NCBI GenBank assembly: GCA_012960845.1
Contig: DUAN01000228.1
Location: forward strand, 1-57,951
Length of the DNA: 57,951 nt
DNA from: Planctomycetota bacterium
Lineage (GTDB): Bacteria > Planctomycetota > UBA8108 > UBA1146
Direction of reading: 5' to 3'
Below, piece after piece: positions 1-8,771 of this stretch. Position 1 is the first letter of the stretch; every line of letters begins with the position of its first letter. Both the position numbers and the translations under genes were made by a program. The notes beneath the pieces were generated by a model that saw only the letters and a list, made by a program, of their open reading frames with translations, made no database searches and was not told where the DNA came from.

Positions 1-312
1 ACGGGTGATATTGATCTCGGTCGGATCCCCATCGAGGGTCTCCGAGACATCGACGTGGGCGGTGCCCCGTTTTAGCGTCTGGAGTTTTAGCGTCTGGAGT
101 GTTGGATCGAGGCTCTCCTGCGACGTTGCGTCACAGGATGAGAGACCGACCACCAGTGCGAGCAGGAGAGCGCAGCATGGCGAAAATCTCTGAACACAGG
201 AGCGCAGGATTTCCGTGCACTGGATTTTCGAGCAGCGCAGCGAATCCGCTGGCTCGCTCACTGTACCGGGGATGTCGACCTGCAACTCGGTTCGAGACTG
301 GAGCCTGTTCAT
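1..312 (-). CDS. Exported lipoprotein, N-terminal part only (cut by window edge)
   Basis: Reading leftwards from an ATG at 312, the frame stays open to the edge of the window (104 codons). A GGAGAGGGA Shine-Dalgarno lies about 9 bases before this ATG. After a long polar N-region of about 40 residues comes a hydrophobic stretch, CCALLLALVVGLSSC, that ends in a lipobox (LSSC). The mature part begins CDATSQESLDPTLQ. A duplicated TLKLQ unit follows, encoded by the tandem repeat near 75-104. Function is unknown because only the N-terminus is present. A GTG at 261 is an alternative start nearer the signal sequence. The gene diverges from dapF. Confidence 0.6.
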   Translation of the reverse strand, partial: MNRLQSRTELQVDIPGTVSEPADSLRCSKIQCTEILRSCVQRFSPCCALLLALVVGLSSCDATSQESLDPTLQTLKLQTLKRGTAHVDVSETLDGDPTEINITR

Positions 313-449
313 CGATGATCTTCCCTCTCCACTGGAATCTACGGCCAATTGGCGACAAACTAACCACTCGACCTCATCAGGATGACGCCGAGCAGGGCCG
401 CTTTCCCTCGCGACAACCTGCCGCCACAGGATACCCGGACAGGAGCCCG

Positions 450-1310
450 ATGACTCACGGAACCCTCAGCTTCCTCAAGGCACACGGTGCAGGAAACGAC
501 TTCTTGCTACTCGATGAGGCGCAGGGTCCGGTCCCGCTCGATTTCTCACGGCTCGCTCCGTCCCTCTGCTGTCGCAGGACCGGGGTCGGAGCCGATGGAA
601 TCCTGGTGCTCCGCCAGCAACAGATCCCCTTCATGGAGTGCTGGAATGCCGACGGCTCCCGGGCGGAGGCGTGCGGAAACGGAATCCGAATCGCGGCGCT
701 GTCACTGCAGGACCGTCAGCAAGATTCGATCCGTATCGGAACCGACGCCGGAATCGTCGAGGTCCAGCTGATGCGCGATGGGCAGGGAGAATTCAGTGCC
801 GAAGCGGCACTCGGTCAGGCCACCGTCGACATCCCCACCTCGAAGATGGTCGATGGCGCAGTTCTGATGCTGACACCGGTCCACATCGGAAATCCGCACC
901 TGGTGGTGGTCGTCGATCCAGAATCGATGCCGGATCCACTCCCTCGCTTTGGCCCAGAACTGGAGAACTCGGTCGCGGGTCGGACCAATGTCGGCTTCGT
1001 CAGGATCGATTCACCCCACCACCTCACCTTGCGCGTCTGGGAACGAGGGTGCGGTGAAACCCCCGCCTGCGGAACCGGCGCTGCTGCGGCCTTTGCCGCG
1101 CTGCTCCAGGCCGGAATCATCGCAGACCAGGTCGAGGTACAGATGCCTGGGGGAGTGCTGGGGGTTCGCATCGATGACAAGACTGGAATCTGCGTTCGCG
1201 GCGCGGCAAAGATCAGCTATCGAGGAGTTCTATCGCCAGAACAGTGGAACCTCGATGAGTTGGAACTGGACAGCGACCAGCAAGCACAGCCGCTGCCGGT
1301 CGAGGGCTGA
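450..1310 (+). CDS. dapF: Diaminopimelate epimerase
   Basis: Converts LL- to meso-diaminopimelate in the lysine/peptidoglycan pathway, in the cytoplasm. The 286-residue protein has the two active-site cysteines of this cofactor-free racemase: one in EACGNGIR near residue 72 and one in GETPACGTGAAA near residue 205. The N-terminal HGAGNDF motif is also present. The frame is open upstream to about 99, but homology of the family begins at MTHGTLSFLKAHGAGNDF, so ATG 450 is the likely start; AGGAG stands 5 bases before it. The gene converges on purM with only 3 bases between the stops. Length is normal for the family. Confidence 0.95.
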   Translation: MTHGTLSFLKAHGAGNDFLLLDEAQGPVPLDFSRLAPSLCCRRTGVGADGILVLRQQQIPFMECWNADGSRAEACGNGIRIAALSLQDRQQDSIRIGTDAGIVEVQLMRDGQGEFSAEAALGQATVDIPTSKMVDGAVLMLTPVHIGNPHLVVVVDPESMPDPLPRFGPELENSVAGRTNVGFVRIDSPHHLTLRVWERGCGETPACGTGAAAAFAALLQAGIIADQVEVQMPGGVLGVRIDDKTGICVRGAAKISYRGVLSPEQWNLDELELDSDQQAQPLPVEG

Positions 1311-1313
1311 TCG

Positions 1314-2405
1314 CTACTCGATCTTCACACCATCTTGCGCAACGATTTCCCCGATCACCGAGGCCTGCTCCCCCGATCGAGTCAGACTCTCGATGATGGC
1401 GGTCTCCGACCCTGCAGCCGCAACGATCACCATGCCGATCCCCTGATTGAACACTCGATCCATCTCAGCAGTGGCGACTCCCCCTCGTTGTTCGATCAAC
1501 GAGAAGATCGGTGGCCGCTGCCAGCAGGAGCGATCGAGACGGCATCCCAGTCCCTGTGGCAACACTCTGGGAATGTTTTCCAGCAATCCTCCCCCGGTGA
1601 TGTGTGCGAGGGCGTGAAGATGCTGGCCCGTTCGCTCGATCAACTCGAGGATCGGTCGAACATAGATACGGGTCGGCTCGAGGAGTGCTTCGGCGAGGGA
1701 ACAGCCGAGCCCTCCGGGGTCGTGGTCGAGCGGCAGGGCACTGCCCTCGTCGAGCAGCGCCTTTCTCACCAGTGAGAAACCGTTCGAATGGACCCCGCTC
1801 GAGGCGATCCCGATGACTGCGTCCCCTGCCACCACTTGCTGGCCATCGATGATGGACTCTCGCTCCACCACACCCACGGCGAAGCCGGCCAGATCCAGTT
1901 CTCCATCTTTATAGAATCCTGGCATCTCTGCGGTTTCCCCACCCAGCAGAGCGCAACCGGAAAGCCGGCATCCGTGGGCGATCCCCTCCACCACCACTGC
2001 GATCGACTCGGGGGAGATCTTGCCGGTGGCGACATAGTCGAGAAAAAATAGCGGGCGTGCTCCGCCAACGATCAAATCGTTGACACACATCGCAACCAGA
2101 TCGATACCCACCGTATCGAGAACCCCGCACTCGAATGCGACCTTTAACTTGGTTCCGACTCCATCGGTGGCTCCGACGAGGATCGGATCCTTCAGAGGCT
2201 GGCCAAATAACGAGCCGGCTTCATCGAGCAGACGAAAATACCCACCGAAGGCTCCATGTGAACCCTTCAGCACCCGATCGTCCTGGGTCGAGACCACTGC
2301 ATCGCGAATCCGCCCGACCACTTCGTTACCCGCATCGATATCGACACCCGCATCACGATACGTGAGTCCCTTGGCGATCGGTTCTACCGGTGTCTCATCC
2401 GCCAC
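1314..2405 (-). CDS. purM: Phosphoribosylformylglycinamidine cyclo-ligase (AIR synthetase)
   Basis: Catalyses the ATP-dependent ring closure of FGAM to AIR in purine synthesis. The sequence has the family's N-terminal GLTYRDAGVDIDAGN, the DGVGTKLKVAF motif and the GGGLLENIPRVLP motif towards the C-terminus. GTG 2405 is chosen as start because a perfect AGGAGG lies 6 bases upstream and the protein then begins MADETPVEPIAKGLTYRDAG; the extra upstream codons look non-homologous. The start overlaps by 11 bases the stop of the membrane-protein gene upstream, suggesting coupled translation. At 363 residues it is slightly longer than the usual 340-350. Confidence 0.95.
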   Translation of the reverse strand: MADETPVEPIAKGLTYRDAGVDIDAGNEVVGRIRDAVVSTQDDRVLKGSHGAFGGYFRLLDEAGSLFGQPLKDPILVGATDGVGTKLKVAFECGVLDTVGIDLVAMCVNDLIVGGARPLFFLDYVATGKISPESIAVVVEGIAHGCRLSGCALLGGETAEMPGFYKDGELDLAGFAVGVVERESIIDGQQVVAGDAVIGIASSGVHSNGFSLVRKALLDEGSALPLDHDPGGLGCSLAEALLEPTRIYVRPILELIERTGQHLHALAHITGGGLLENIPRVLPQGLGCRLDRSCWQRPPIFSLIEQRGGVATAEMDRVFNQGIGMVIVAAAGSETAIIESLTRSGEQASVIGEIVAQDGVKIE

Positions 2406-2910
2406 GAGTAGCCTCCTCACGTTGCAACTCCCACAACCACTTTTCATCGAGATCATATCTCCTCAACAAGCGACGACTGCGACGAGCTCGTGAGGAGTCT
2501 CCCAGTTTTCTCGCCACCTGCCAGTCGAGGAAGAGCAGGTCGATATCTCTCTCATCCTGGGTCAATCCACTATCGAGAGCGATCCGAGCTCTTGCCATTC
2601 TTCCCCTGAGATAACAGCGCTGGGCATCGTCGAGAGCCCTCTCGACCCTCTTGCGGATGGCGCTGCGTCGCTCATCGGAGGTCAACCGGAGAGTCCAGCG
2701 AACACTGATCAGGGTGGCGATCAGTGCCACCACCGAACCACTCCACTGTGCCTGCCATCGATCGGGACCGGCCCATACCGTCGATCCTGCCGCCAGGAAC
2801 GCCCAGCCGCCGCCACCGAGGACCAGCAATAACAAGCCGCGATAGATCCGACCGAGCAGGATCGGTCCGAGCCCCGGGATCAAGGATGAGATCAGTAGAA
2901 TCGCCCTCAT
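2395..2910 (-). CDS. Small membrane protein with a TPR-like tail
   Basis: A 171-residue protein. From ATG 2910 (GGAAGGAG upstream) it opens with MRAILLISSLIPGLGPI, a Gly-rich hydrophobic hairpin typical of small DUF5683/TM2-like proteins. A second membrane segment (about residues 55-75) follows, then a basic cytoplasmic helical region of about 90 residues. The part around CYLRGRMARARIALDSGL and LDWQVARKLGDSSRARR looks like one or two degenerate TPR-type helix pairs. It overlaps purM by 11 bases and probably shares its mRNA, though no link to purine synthesis is apparent. No specific function recognised. Confidence 0.7.
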   Translation of the reverse strand: MRAILLISSLIPGLGPILLGRIYRGLLLLVLGGGGWAFLAAGSTVWAGPDRWQAQWSGSVVALIATLISVRWTLRLTSDERRSAIRKRVERALDDAQRCYLRGRMARARIALDSGLTQDERDIDLLFLDWQVARKLGDSSRARRSRRLLRRYDLDEKWLWELQREEATRGG

Positions 2911-3019
2911 GGGAATCGGTGCTCCTTCCGCGGTGGCCTCCAGTGTATCTCCCCCGAGGGGGTGAGGGGAGCAGATGGGATGCCTTGTCTGGGAAGTGGG
3001 AACAGGGGATCCTGAGGCC

Positions 3020-4249
3020 ATGGAATCAGCCTCTCAACCCCCTGACCACCGATCGATCGAGCAGGTCCTCGATGCGGCTTTCAACCGACTGACGGAAGCG
3101 CTCCGGGTGACCGAGGATCAACTTCGCTTTGGCGATCTCTCGCAGATCGCCAAACCTCCTCTGGCACGACGCTGGCAGCAGTTGCGGCGGGTCGCCGGAG
3201 CGCTGCGTCAGCAGCTGGAAGTGGATTCCGGCCCGCTATCTCTGCACCGCAATGTCGAGGGAGACCTGTTGCGAGGGCTTCCCGGTAGCGGCCCACATGG
3301 CGATCGGAACCAGCTGATCCGCACCAATATCTGCCGCGCACGGGAAGCGGCTCGTTCGGTCGAGGAGGCGATTCGTTACTTCTGCCCGCCGCTCTGTGGC
3401 GAGGCGGAGGCGATTCGATACCAGATTTATCAACTGGAGTCTCTCACCGAGGGAATACTCCACCGCGGACCCAAGCTCGACGGTCGCCACCTGTACCTTC
3501 TGGTGACCGAAGAACTTTGCCTCGGTGACATCCTCGAGACCACCGCAGCCGCCATCGAAGGCGGTGCTTCGATGGTGCAGCTGCGAGAAAAGTCCCTGGG
3601 AAGCGCCCAGTTTCTGCAGCGAGCCCAGCAACTGAGAGAAATCACTGCAGAGCGTGGAGCCTTGCTGATCATCAACGATCGCATCGAGATCGCGCGCCTC
3701 TGCCGAGCCGATGGGGTGCACCTCGGACAGCAGGACATCGCCCCTCATCAAGCCCGCGAAATCCTTGGGCCGGATGCCATCATAGGACTCTCGACCCACA
3801 ATCCGCAGCAGGCCAGCGCTGCAGCGCTGGCCGGTGCGGATTACATCGGTATCGGCCCCATCTTCGAGACCCAGACCAAGAGACATCGTATGGCAGTCGG
3901 TACCGGATACATCGAAGAGGCTCGCCAGCAGTGTGAACTCCCGGGCTATGCCATCGGTCATGTCGATGAGGAAACCATCGACGAAGTTCTCACTGCAGGG
4001 GCCACCCGGATTGCCGTATGTAGCGGCATCATCGCCAGACCAGACCCCCGGGGTGCCGCTCAGTTGTTGCAGCAGAAACTGGTCGAATGCGCTTCTCGGG
4101 AGGTCTCCGATGGCCACCTCCGAGGATCTCGAAAAGAAGACCTCTGCCACTTCAGCCCCCTCTCTGCTGAGAAGACTCTATCTTCGAGTGCTCGCCGAAG
4201 CGGAGACTTCCAGGGGACCCGCAGTGCTGGCTGCGGTCGCCTTCACTGA
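3020..4249 (+). CDS. thiE: Thiamine-phosphate synthase with N-terminal ThiD2 domain
   Basis: Joins HMP-PP and the thiazole phosphate to make thiamine phosphate. Residues about 10-140 match the ThiD2-type helical domain fused to ThiE in planctomycetes (LDAAFNRLTEALRVTEDQ; later ICRAREAARSVEEAIRYF). Residues about 150-360 are the ThiE TIM barrel, with GGASMVQLREKSL, INDRIEIARLCRADGVHLGQ and GADYIGIGPIFETQTK. Normal ThiE homology ends near LLQQKLVECASRE. The remaining residues are encoded over the start of the next gene, a 140-base overlap, suggesting a lost stop codon. ATG 3020 is the chosen start. It diverges from the membrane-protein gene across 109 bases. Confidence 0.92.
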   Translation: MESASQPPDHRSIEQVLDAAFNRLTEALRVTEDQLRFGDLSQIAKPPLARRWQQLRRVAGALRQQLEVDSGPLSLHRNVEGDLLRGLPGSGPHGDRNQLIRTNICRAREAARSVEEAIRYFCPPLCGEAEAIRYQIYQLESLTEGILHRGPKLDGRHLYLLVTEELCLGDILETTAAAIEGGASMVQLREKSLGSAQFLQRAQQLREITAERGALLIINDRIEIARLCRADGVHLGQQDIAPHQAREILGPDAIIGLSTHNPQQASAAALAGADYIGIGPIFETQTKRHRMAVGTGYIEEARQQCELPGYAIGHVDEETIDEVLTAGATRIAVCSGIIARPDPRGAAQLLQQKLVECASREVSDGHLRGSRKEDLCHFSPLSAEKTLSSSARRSGDFQGTRSAGCGRLH

Positions 4250-4739
4250 ATCGAGCTTTTTTCCGATTCCACCCGATCCTCTGCTGATCGCACTGGGGAT
4301 CGGTGCTCCAAGAAGGGCAATTCCGCTGGCCATCCTGACCACCGTGATGTCGGTGCTGGGCGGACTACTGGGATACGCCATCGGAGCCTGGATGATGGAC
4401 ACCGTAGGCGATTCGATCATCGCTTTATTTGGTGCACAAGCCACCTTCGAGGAGGTGAAGGGGGGATTCCTGGCGTACGGCTTCCTGTCGGTGGTCACCG
4501 CAGCGTTGACTCCGATCCCCTACAAGATCTTCACCATCGCTGCCGGTGCGGCGGGATTGCCGCTGGCCATCTTCATACCTGCCAGCATCATCGGTCGTGG
4601 CACACGCTTCATCGCCGAGGGAATACTGGTCTGGAGATACGGGGAACCGATCCGCGACTTCATCGATCGCTGGTTTGCTGCGCTGACGATCGCAGCGGTC
4701 ATCCTCGGCGTCCTCGGAGTGGCACTGCTTCAAATCTAG
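4110..4739 (+). CDS. YqaA/DedA-family (SNARE-associated) inner-membrane protein
   Basis: 209 residues. After a polar N-terminus the protein has the family's re-entrant motif AFTESSFFPIPPDPLLIALG, then FTIAAGAAGLPLAIFIPAS and a terminal transmembrane helix. YqaA-like DedA proteins are polytopic membrane proteins linked to lipid or envelope homeostasis; the exact substrate is not known. ATG 4110 has GGGAGG 6 bases upstream and lies inside the 3' end of thiE in another frame, so translation is probably coupled. The start cannot be moved much downstream without losing the first membrane hairpin. Confidence 0.85.
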   Translation: MATSEDLEKKTSATSAPSLLRRLYLRVLAEAETSRGPAVLAAVAFTESSFFPIPPDPLLIALGIGAPRRAIPLAILTTVMSVLGGLLGYAIGAWMMDTVGDSIIALFGAQATFEEVKGGFLAYGFLSVVTAALTPIPYKIFTIAAGAAGLPLAIFIPASIIGRGTRFIAEGILVWRYGEPIRDFIDRWFAALTIAAVILGVLGVALLQI

Positions 4740-4750
4740 CGCCACTGACC

Positions 4751-4807
4751 TGCGGTTCAGAGTTCTGCGGTTCAGAGTTCTGCGGTTCAGAGTTCTGCGG
4801 TTCAGAG
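4751..4807. repeat. 15-base tandem repeat, 3.8 copies
   Basis: Unit TGCGGTTCAGAGTTC repeats perfectly at 4751, 4766 and 4781, with a partial copy from 4796. It fills the gap between two convergent genes and runs into the stop of the ChaN-like gene. Confidence 0.95.
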
Positions 4808-6391
4808 CTCCAGTGCGATCAAAATCCTCTGGTGAAGTTCATCTCGCGCATTTTCACCGGTCACCGCCTCGACGGTCATCGGAGATCCCACTGCCGCCCG
4901 CGCTGCAACTTCCACCTGCCACGCATCCTGATGTTCACTTGAGGTCAAGACTCGCAAGCCAGGTCCCGGATGCGCGTCATCCGCTGCTGCGGGATCGGGC
5001 AATCCTTCCATCGCAAACCACCCGGGAGAGTCCGTCGTCTCGATGATGGCTATCGGCCAGTCCGCATCACCGATGGCCACCGATGCGATCACATCCGCGG
5101 CCTCGCCATGCCCCGCCAGCACCACTCGACCGGGGTCGAGTCGCCGCTGAGCCAGCAGACTCTGACGCAATCTGTGCAAGCCAAAGGCAATCGTCGAGAT
5201 GTCTTCATCGCGGTGATCCTCGGCGAGCCAACTGCCCCCCGATCCGTTCGAATAGATCGGTTCCACCACAACCAGGCAGGGCACCTCTCCCATCCGGGTG
5301 CGCAACTCCTTCAATCGCTCACCTGGGTCGACCCCCTGCTCCGACAACCAGATCAATAGCGGTGCCCGACCGGCACTGCGTGCGGGAGCATCGATGAGGT
5401 AGCGCAGTGGTCTGGTCATGTAGACTGCCAGTGACCCATCACTGAGTCCTCGGGCCACCGGCTCGGTGGCGACGATCCAGTCTGCACGAGCATCGCCAGC
5501 CTCCACTTCAACCCGATCCGATTCGAAGGAGGGAACGATGTGAACCGTCTTCATCGATGATCCGCGGCTGCGAAGTTGGAACTGACGTGCGGTCCCATCT
5601 CGCTCGAGGGTGTGGAATCCTCCGTTGACATGAACCACCACCGAGCCGGGGTACGCCTTGACGGCTCTCGCCACCGATTCCCCCATCGTGTTATCCCACA
5701 GGCTCTGGACCTTCTCGAGACGCTGCTGTGGCTGCTGGTCGGTGTTCACATGTCCATGGCCCCGAACCGTTCGGTCGTAGCGATCCCAGTAACGTCGGGT
5801 ATTGGGCAGCAAGGTGTCTGCGATGGTCGCGCGTTGATCGGCATCGAGAGCCGAAAGCCCGCCGCCGAAGGCAGCCTTGCGCCAGACGGAGCGGGGTACA
5901 TTGGCAGCGACCACCGGAGATCCTGTCCTTCGAGCGAACTCGATGAGGGGTCGATAGCCCGTCTCATAATTGTTCCACGGCTCAGAATCGGCCAGAAATT
6001 GATCCTCACTGACCTTGCCCGCCAGGTAATCATCGAGCAACTGCTGACGATCCCGGCTGAACATCTCGAGCGAAACGACCACCGAACGGCCGGTGGCGTG
6101 GATTCCCTCCAGCACTGCAAGTTCCATCCGATGAGTGACATCATCCAGATGAGTCTCGCCCAGGAACACGACATCCTGATCGGCAACATCCGCGATCAAC
6201 GCCTCGACATCCTGCAGACTTCCATCGGAGGATCGATGAATCCGCACCCTGGAATCGAGTGGGTGCTCGCCCGAAGATCGGAGAGTGCTGTGCCCTCCCT
6301 GACAACCGACCAAGAAGATCAACATCCACAACAGCATCCGGAGGCCGGCTCCGGATCTCTCACTCATCCGTTCTCTCATCCATTCTCTCAT
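4802..6391 (-). CDS. ChaN-like lipoprotein (haem-binding/Tiki-type domain) with degenerate hydrolase-like C-terminal half
   Basis: 529 residues. A signal sequence ends in the lipobox LIFLVGC, so it is probably membrane-anchored. The N-terminal half has ChaN/DUF399 features: VVFLGETHLDD, VVVSLEMFSRD, WNNYETGYRPLIEFAR and VVHVNGGFHTL. Known ChaN binds haem at the outer membrane. The C-terminal half (from about residue 300) resembles an alpha/beta-hydrolase, with LLIWLSEQGVDPGERL and LAGHGEAADVIAS, but the nucleophile elbow reads G-H-G-E-A with no Ser, so catalysis is unlikely. ATG 6391 overlaps the gmhB stop as ATGA and has AGGAG 7 bases upstream; its first codons lie in a 12-base repeat that yields RERMREWMRERM. 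Confidence 0.85.
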   Translation of the reverse strand: MREWMRERMSERSGAGLRMLLWMLIFLVGCQGGHSTLRSSGEHPLDSRVRIHRSSDGSLQDVEALIADVADQDVVFLGETHLDDVTHRMELAVLEGIHATGRSVVVSLEMFSRDRQQLLDDYLAGKVSEDQFLADSEPWNNYETGYRPLIEFARRTGSPVVAANVPRSVWRKAAFGGGLSALDADQRATIADTLLPNTRRYWDRYDRTVRGHGHVNTDQQPQQRLEKVQSLWDNTMGESVARAVKAYPGSVVVHVNGGFHTLERDGTARQFQLRSRGSSMKTVHIVPSFESDRVEVEAGDARADWIVATEPVARGLSDGSLAVYMTRPLRYLIDAPARSAGRAPLLIWLSEQGVDPGERLKELRTRMGEVPCLVVVEPIYSNGSGGSWLAEDHRDEDISTIAFGLHRLRQSLLAQRRLDPGRVVLAGHGEAADVIASVAIGDADWPIAIIETTDSPGWFAMEGLPDPAAADDAHPGPGLRVLTSSEHQDAWQVEVAARAAVGSPMTVEAVTGENARDELHQRILIALEL

Positions 6392-6397
6392 CCGTTC
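6362..6397. repeat. 12-base tandem repeat across the gmhB/ChaN junction
   Basis: Three copies (6362, 6374, 6386) of TCTCATCCGTTC with single-base changes. The repeat contains the gmhB stop and the downstream ATG and supplies several in-frame ATG codons, so the start of the ChaN-like gene may have moved as copies were added. Confidence 0.9.
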
Positions 6398-6954
6398 TCT
6401 CCTCCACTCAACTTTCCATGTTGCTCGATCCACCTTGCAGCGGCCTCGAGATCCACCACTCGAGCATCGACCTCGAGACTGGCGGACTGGGGTGTCTCCC
6501 CACGACCCGTCTCGACCAGAATCCTGGTCATCCCCAGTCGCTTTGCCGCTTCCATATCGCAGGGGGAATCCCCCACCATCACCGATCTTGCGAGATCAAT
6601 CTCATGAGCGCGGGCTGCACGTTCAAACATCTGCGTGCCCGGCTTCCGACAATCACACCCCGCATCGGGAAGATGGGGGCAATACTCGACCGAGCGGATG
6701 GTCGCGCCCCAGGAGAGCGCATCCTGACACAGCCGATGATGGATTTCATCGACCTGGCTCGCCTCGGTCCAGCCCCTGCCGATGGCAGACTGGTTGGTGA
6801 CCACCACGATCGGGCAATCCAGTTGCCCGAGTAATCGCATCGCCTTCGCTGTTCCATCGAAGTAACGAAACTGGTCCGCTGAACGCACCGACTCGAAGAC
6901 GTACTGGTTGATGACACCGTCTCGATCGAGGAATAGTCCCGGTTGGCCACTCAA
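6388..6954 (-). CDS. gmhB: D-glycero-D-manno-heptose 1,7-bisphosphate 7-phosphatase
   Basis: HAD-family phosphatase that removes the 7-phosphate of heptose bisphosphate on the way to ADP-heptose for LPS. Visible motifs are LFLDRDGVIN (nucleophile Asp pair), VVTNQSAIGRG, the zinc loop CPHLPDAGCDCRKP and VGDSPCDMEAAKRLG. 188 residues is normal. The TTG start at 6954 overlaps the gmhA stop as TTGA, so the pair is translated together. It ends inside the 12-base repeat shared with the next gene's start. Confidence 0.93.
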   Translation of the reverse strand: MSGQPGLFLDRDGVINQYVFESVRSADQFRYFDGTAKAMRLLGQLDCPIVVVTNQSAIGRGWTEASQVDEIHHRLCQDALSWGATIRSVEYCPHLPDAGCDCRKPGTQMFERAARAHEIDLARSVMVGDSPCDMEAAKRLGMTRILVETGRGETPQSASLEVDARVVDLEAAARWIEQHGKLSGGENG

Positions 6955-7598
6955 GATCCGGAGGATCCCGTCGTGCGCTGGGCGAGTACATTTCGGACTG
7001 CGACCCTGAAAGCGTGGATGATCATGTGTGCCATCACCATGTGAGCATCCTGAGCGGGCTGCATCTGATGCACCTCGACATGTAGTGGATGGTCGACCAG
7101 ACCTCTCAACTCTCCGCCATCAAAACCGGTCATCGCTGCGGTCTCACAACCCAGCTGTTGGGCTCTTTGTATCGCAGCGATCAAGTTGGAGGAGTTTCCC
7201 GATCCACTCATCGTCAGGACCAGATCTCCAGGACGCGCCCATTGCTGCACCTGTTGCAGGAAGATCGCATCGAAATCGAGGTCATTTCCCAGCGCCGTGA
7301 GGATGGAAGGACTGTCATTGAGACACAGAACTCGCAGCCGCTTGGGCTCGGAGAAGGGGATCGCGTAGGTCGCCAGATCCTCCGCCAGGTGGGTCGCGGT
7401 CGCTGCACTCCCGCCATTTCCAAAGAGCAGAAGTTGTCGATCTTGCTGCCAGCAGCGAATCACGCTGGCGGTGAAGCGCCCGATGGCTTCGGCATCGATC
7501 TCATGCAGCGCCTGCTGACTCTCCCCGAGGTAACGGACCAGTTCCTGGTGGATCGACCGGGGATCCGGTGCCATTTCCGAGAAATCGTTGGGTTCCAA
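6951..7598 (-). CDS. gmhA: Phosphoheptose isomerase (SIS domain)
   Basis: Isomerises sedoheptulose 7-phosphate to heptose 7-phosphate, the first step of ADP-heptose synthesis. SIS-domain motifs are LLLFGNGGSAATATHLAED near residue 50, LTMSGSGNSSNLIAAIQ and a C-terminal helix with DAHMVMAHMIIHAF. TTG 7598 is the best start: GGAGG lies 7 bases upstream and the protein is then 215 residues. It is first in a tightly overlapping gmhA-gmhB-ChaN-like unit, pointing to an LPS-bearing envelope. Confidence 0.93.
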   Translation of the reverse strand: MEPNDFSEMAPDPRSIHQELVRYLGESQQALHEIDAEAIGRFTASVIRCWQQDRQLLLFGNGGSAATATHLAEDLATYAIPFSEPKRLRVLCLNDSPSILTALGNDLDFDAIFLQQVQQWARPGDLVLTMSGSGNSSNLIAAIQRAQQLGCETAAMTGFDGGELRGLVDHPLHVEVHQMQPAQDAHMVMAHMIIHAFRVAVRNVLAQRTTGSSGS

Positions 7599-7715
7599 TG
7601 GATCTCCTCCCGAGACCTGAGGATACATCTTCACGGCCGGGTCTCCAGTCCAACGGGAGTACCCTTCGCCTGAGCCCTCTCCGGGGCTAGGATCCACCGG
7701 TCAGAAAGGAACTCC

Positions 7716-8771
7716 TTGCTCAGCCTCTCCACCGCCCTGCTCCCTTCGTCACCACTCTCCCAGGCCCAACAGGTCCGCTGGCTCCTCGATGGCGAAATTC
7801 CCGGGATCGTGATCGGAGCCGAGATCGAGCGCGGACAGATCGCCGCCCTGGTGCAGGAGGTCGTTGGAGCGGGCCACCAGGTGACCGCTCTGGAGGCACC
7901 ATTGCCCCACTCCAGTGCTGCCTTCGGGGGGAGCCAACGGCGACCGCCACAGTCTTCGAGACACCCCCGCCGCTGTTGCCCGTCGCTGGCGGCTCTCGAG
8001 GAGTCGGAGCGGCTCGCAGCGCAAGTTTCTCTGCTCGACGCGCTGGAACTGGTCGATCGCCACCAGTTGGGACGGGTGATCCTCTCGCCCTCCAATCCAG
8101 CGGGGCACGACCCGACCGCCGGTTGCCAGCAGTTGATCGCCGAGACGCAGCAAAAGATCGACCGGTGCCGATCCCCCGAAGACCCGCAAACCGCAGCACA
8201 GGTGGTGCGTTGGATCGATCAGCAGCGACAGCAGTTGCAGGCACTGACCCGGCCGGATAGGGCCACACAGCAGCGCCAACAGAAGTCGCAAGATGCACTG
8301 CTGAGGAGTCTCGACCCGGCGCTCGAGCGTGCTTCCGAGCTGGGCACCTCCATCGCACTGCGTGAATCGGATCGCATCGGCACAGTGACCGATCGCAGCG
8401 GATTCCTCGAACTGTACCAGATCTTCCACGGAGCTCCGTTGCGCTGGATCGCCGATCCCGCAGCGGCGCAATCGCTGGCGATCTTGCAAGGCCTCGAGAC
8501 GGTCGATCCACTGCCCGAAGATCGGGCAAGGGTCGAGGGGTGTTACCTGCGCGATCTGCTCGATAACTCGCTGGTCAACCTCGGTGACGGAAAACTCGAC
8601 CTTCAGTCACAGTTCAGTGATTTCGCCGACGATGATCTGCGGGTCGTCGAGTTGTCGTCGGGCACCACCTCTCAGCAGGTGAGAGAGATGGCGAGCCTCT
8701 GCAGGTCCCTCGGAATCGACGGAGCCGCACCCCCTCAGCCAGGCGATCCCTTCCCCATCATCGGTGGATGA
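7716..8771 (+). CDS. Xylose-isomerase-like TIM-barrel protein (sugar phosphate isomerase/epimerase family)
   Basis: 351 residues from a TTG with AAGGA 5 bases upstream. The fold is inferred from GEIPGIVIGAEIERG, the long helical middle, GVILSPSNPAG-like loops and the C-terminal NLGDGKLDLQSQF and DLRVVELSSGTTSQQ, which resemble the last strands of AP-endonuclease-2/sugar-epimerase barrels. Usual metal ligands are not clearly conserved: the loop after PSNPAGHDP and the terminal GDGKLD could contribute, but the segment around AFGGSQRRPPQSS looks degenerate. The substrate cannot be assigned. The gene is divergent from gmhA. Confidence 0.6.
   Translation: MLSLSTALLPSSPLSQAQQVRWLLDGEIPGIVIGAEIERGQIAALVQEVVGAGHQVTALEAPLPHSSAAFGGSQRRPPQSSRHPRRCCPSLAALEESERLAAQVSLLDALELVDRHQLGRVILSPSNPAGHDPTAGCQQLIAETQQKIDRCRSPEDPQTAAQVVRWIDQQRQQLQALTRPDRATQQRQQKSQDALLRSLDPALERASELGTSIALRESDRIGTVTDRSGFLELYQIFHGAPLRWIADPAAAQSLAILQGLETVDPLPEDRARVEGCYLRDLLDNSLVNLGDGKLDLQSQFSDFADDDLRVVELSSGTTSQQVREMASLCRSLGIDGAAPPQPGDPFPIIGG

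Noticed and set aside
3236..4150. 304-codon open frame antisense to thiE
   Set aside because: The plus-strand thiE has clear domain motifs. The antisense frame has no recognisable motif; long antisense frames are common here because of codon symmetry in GC-rich DNA.
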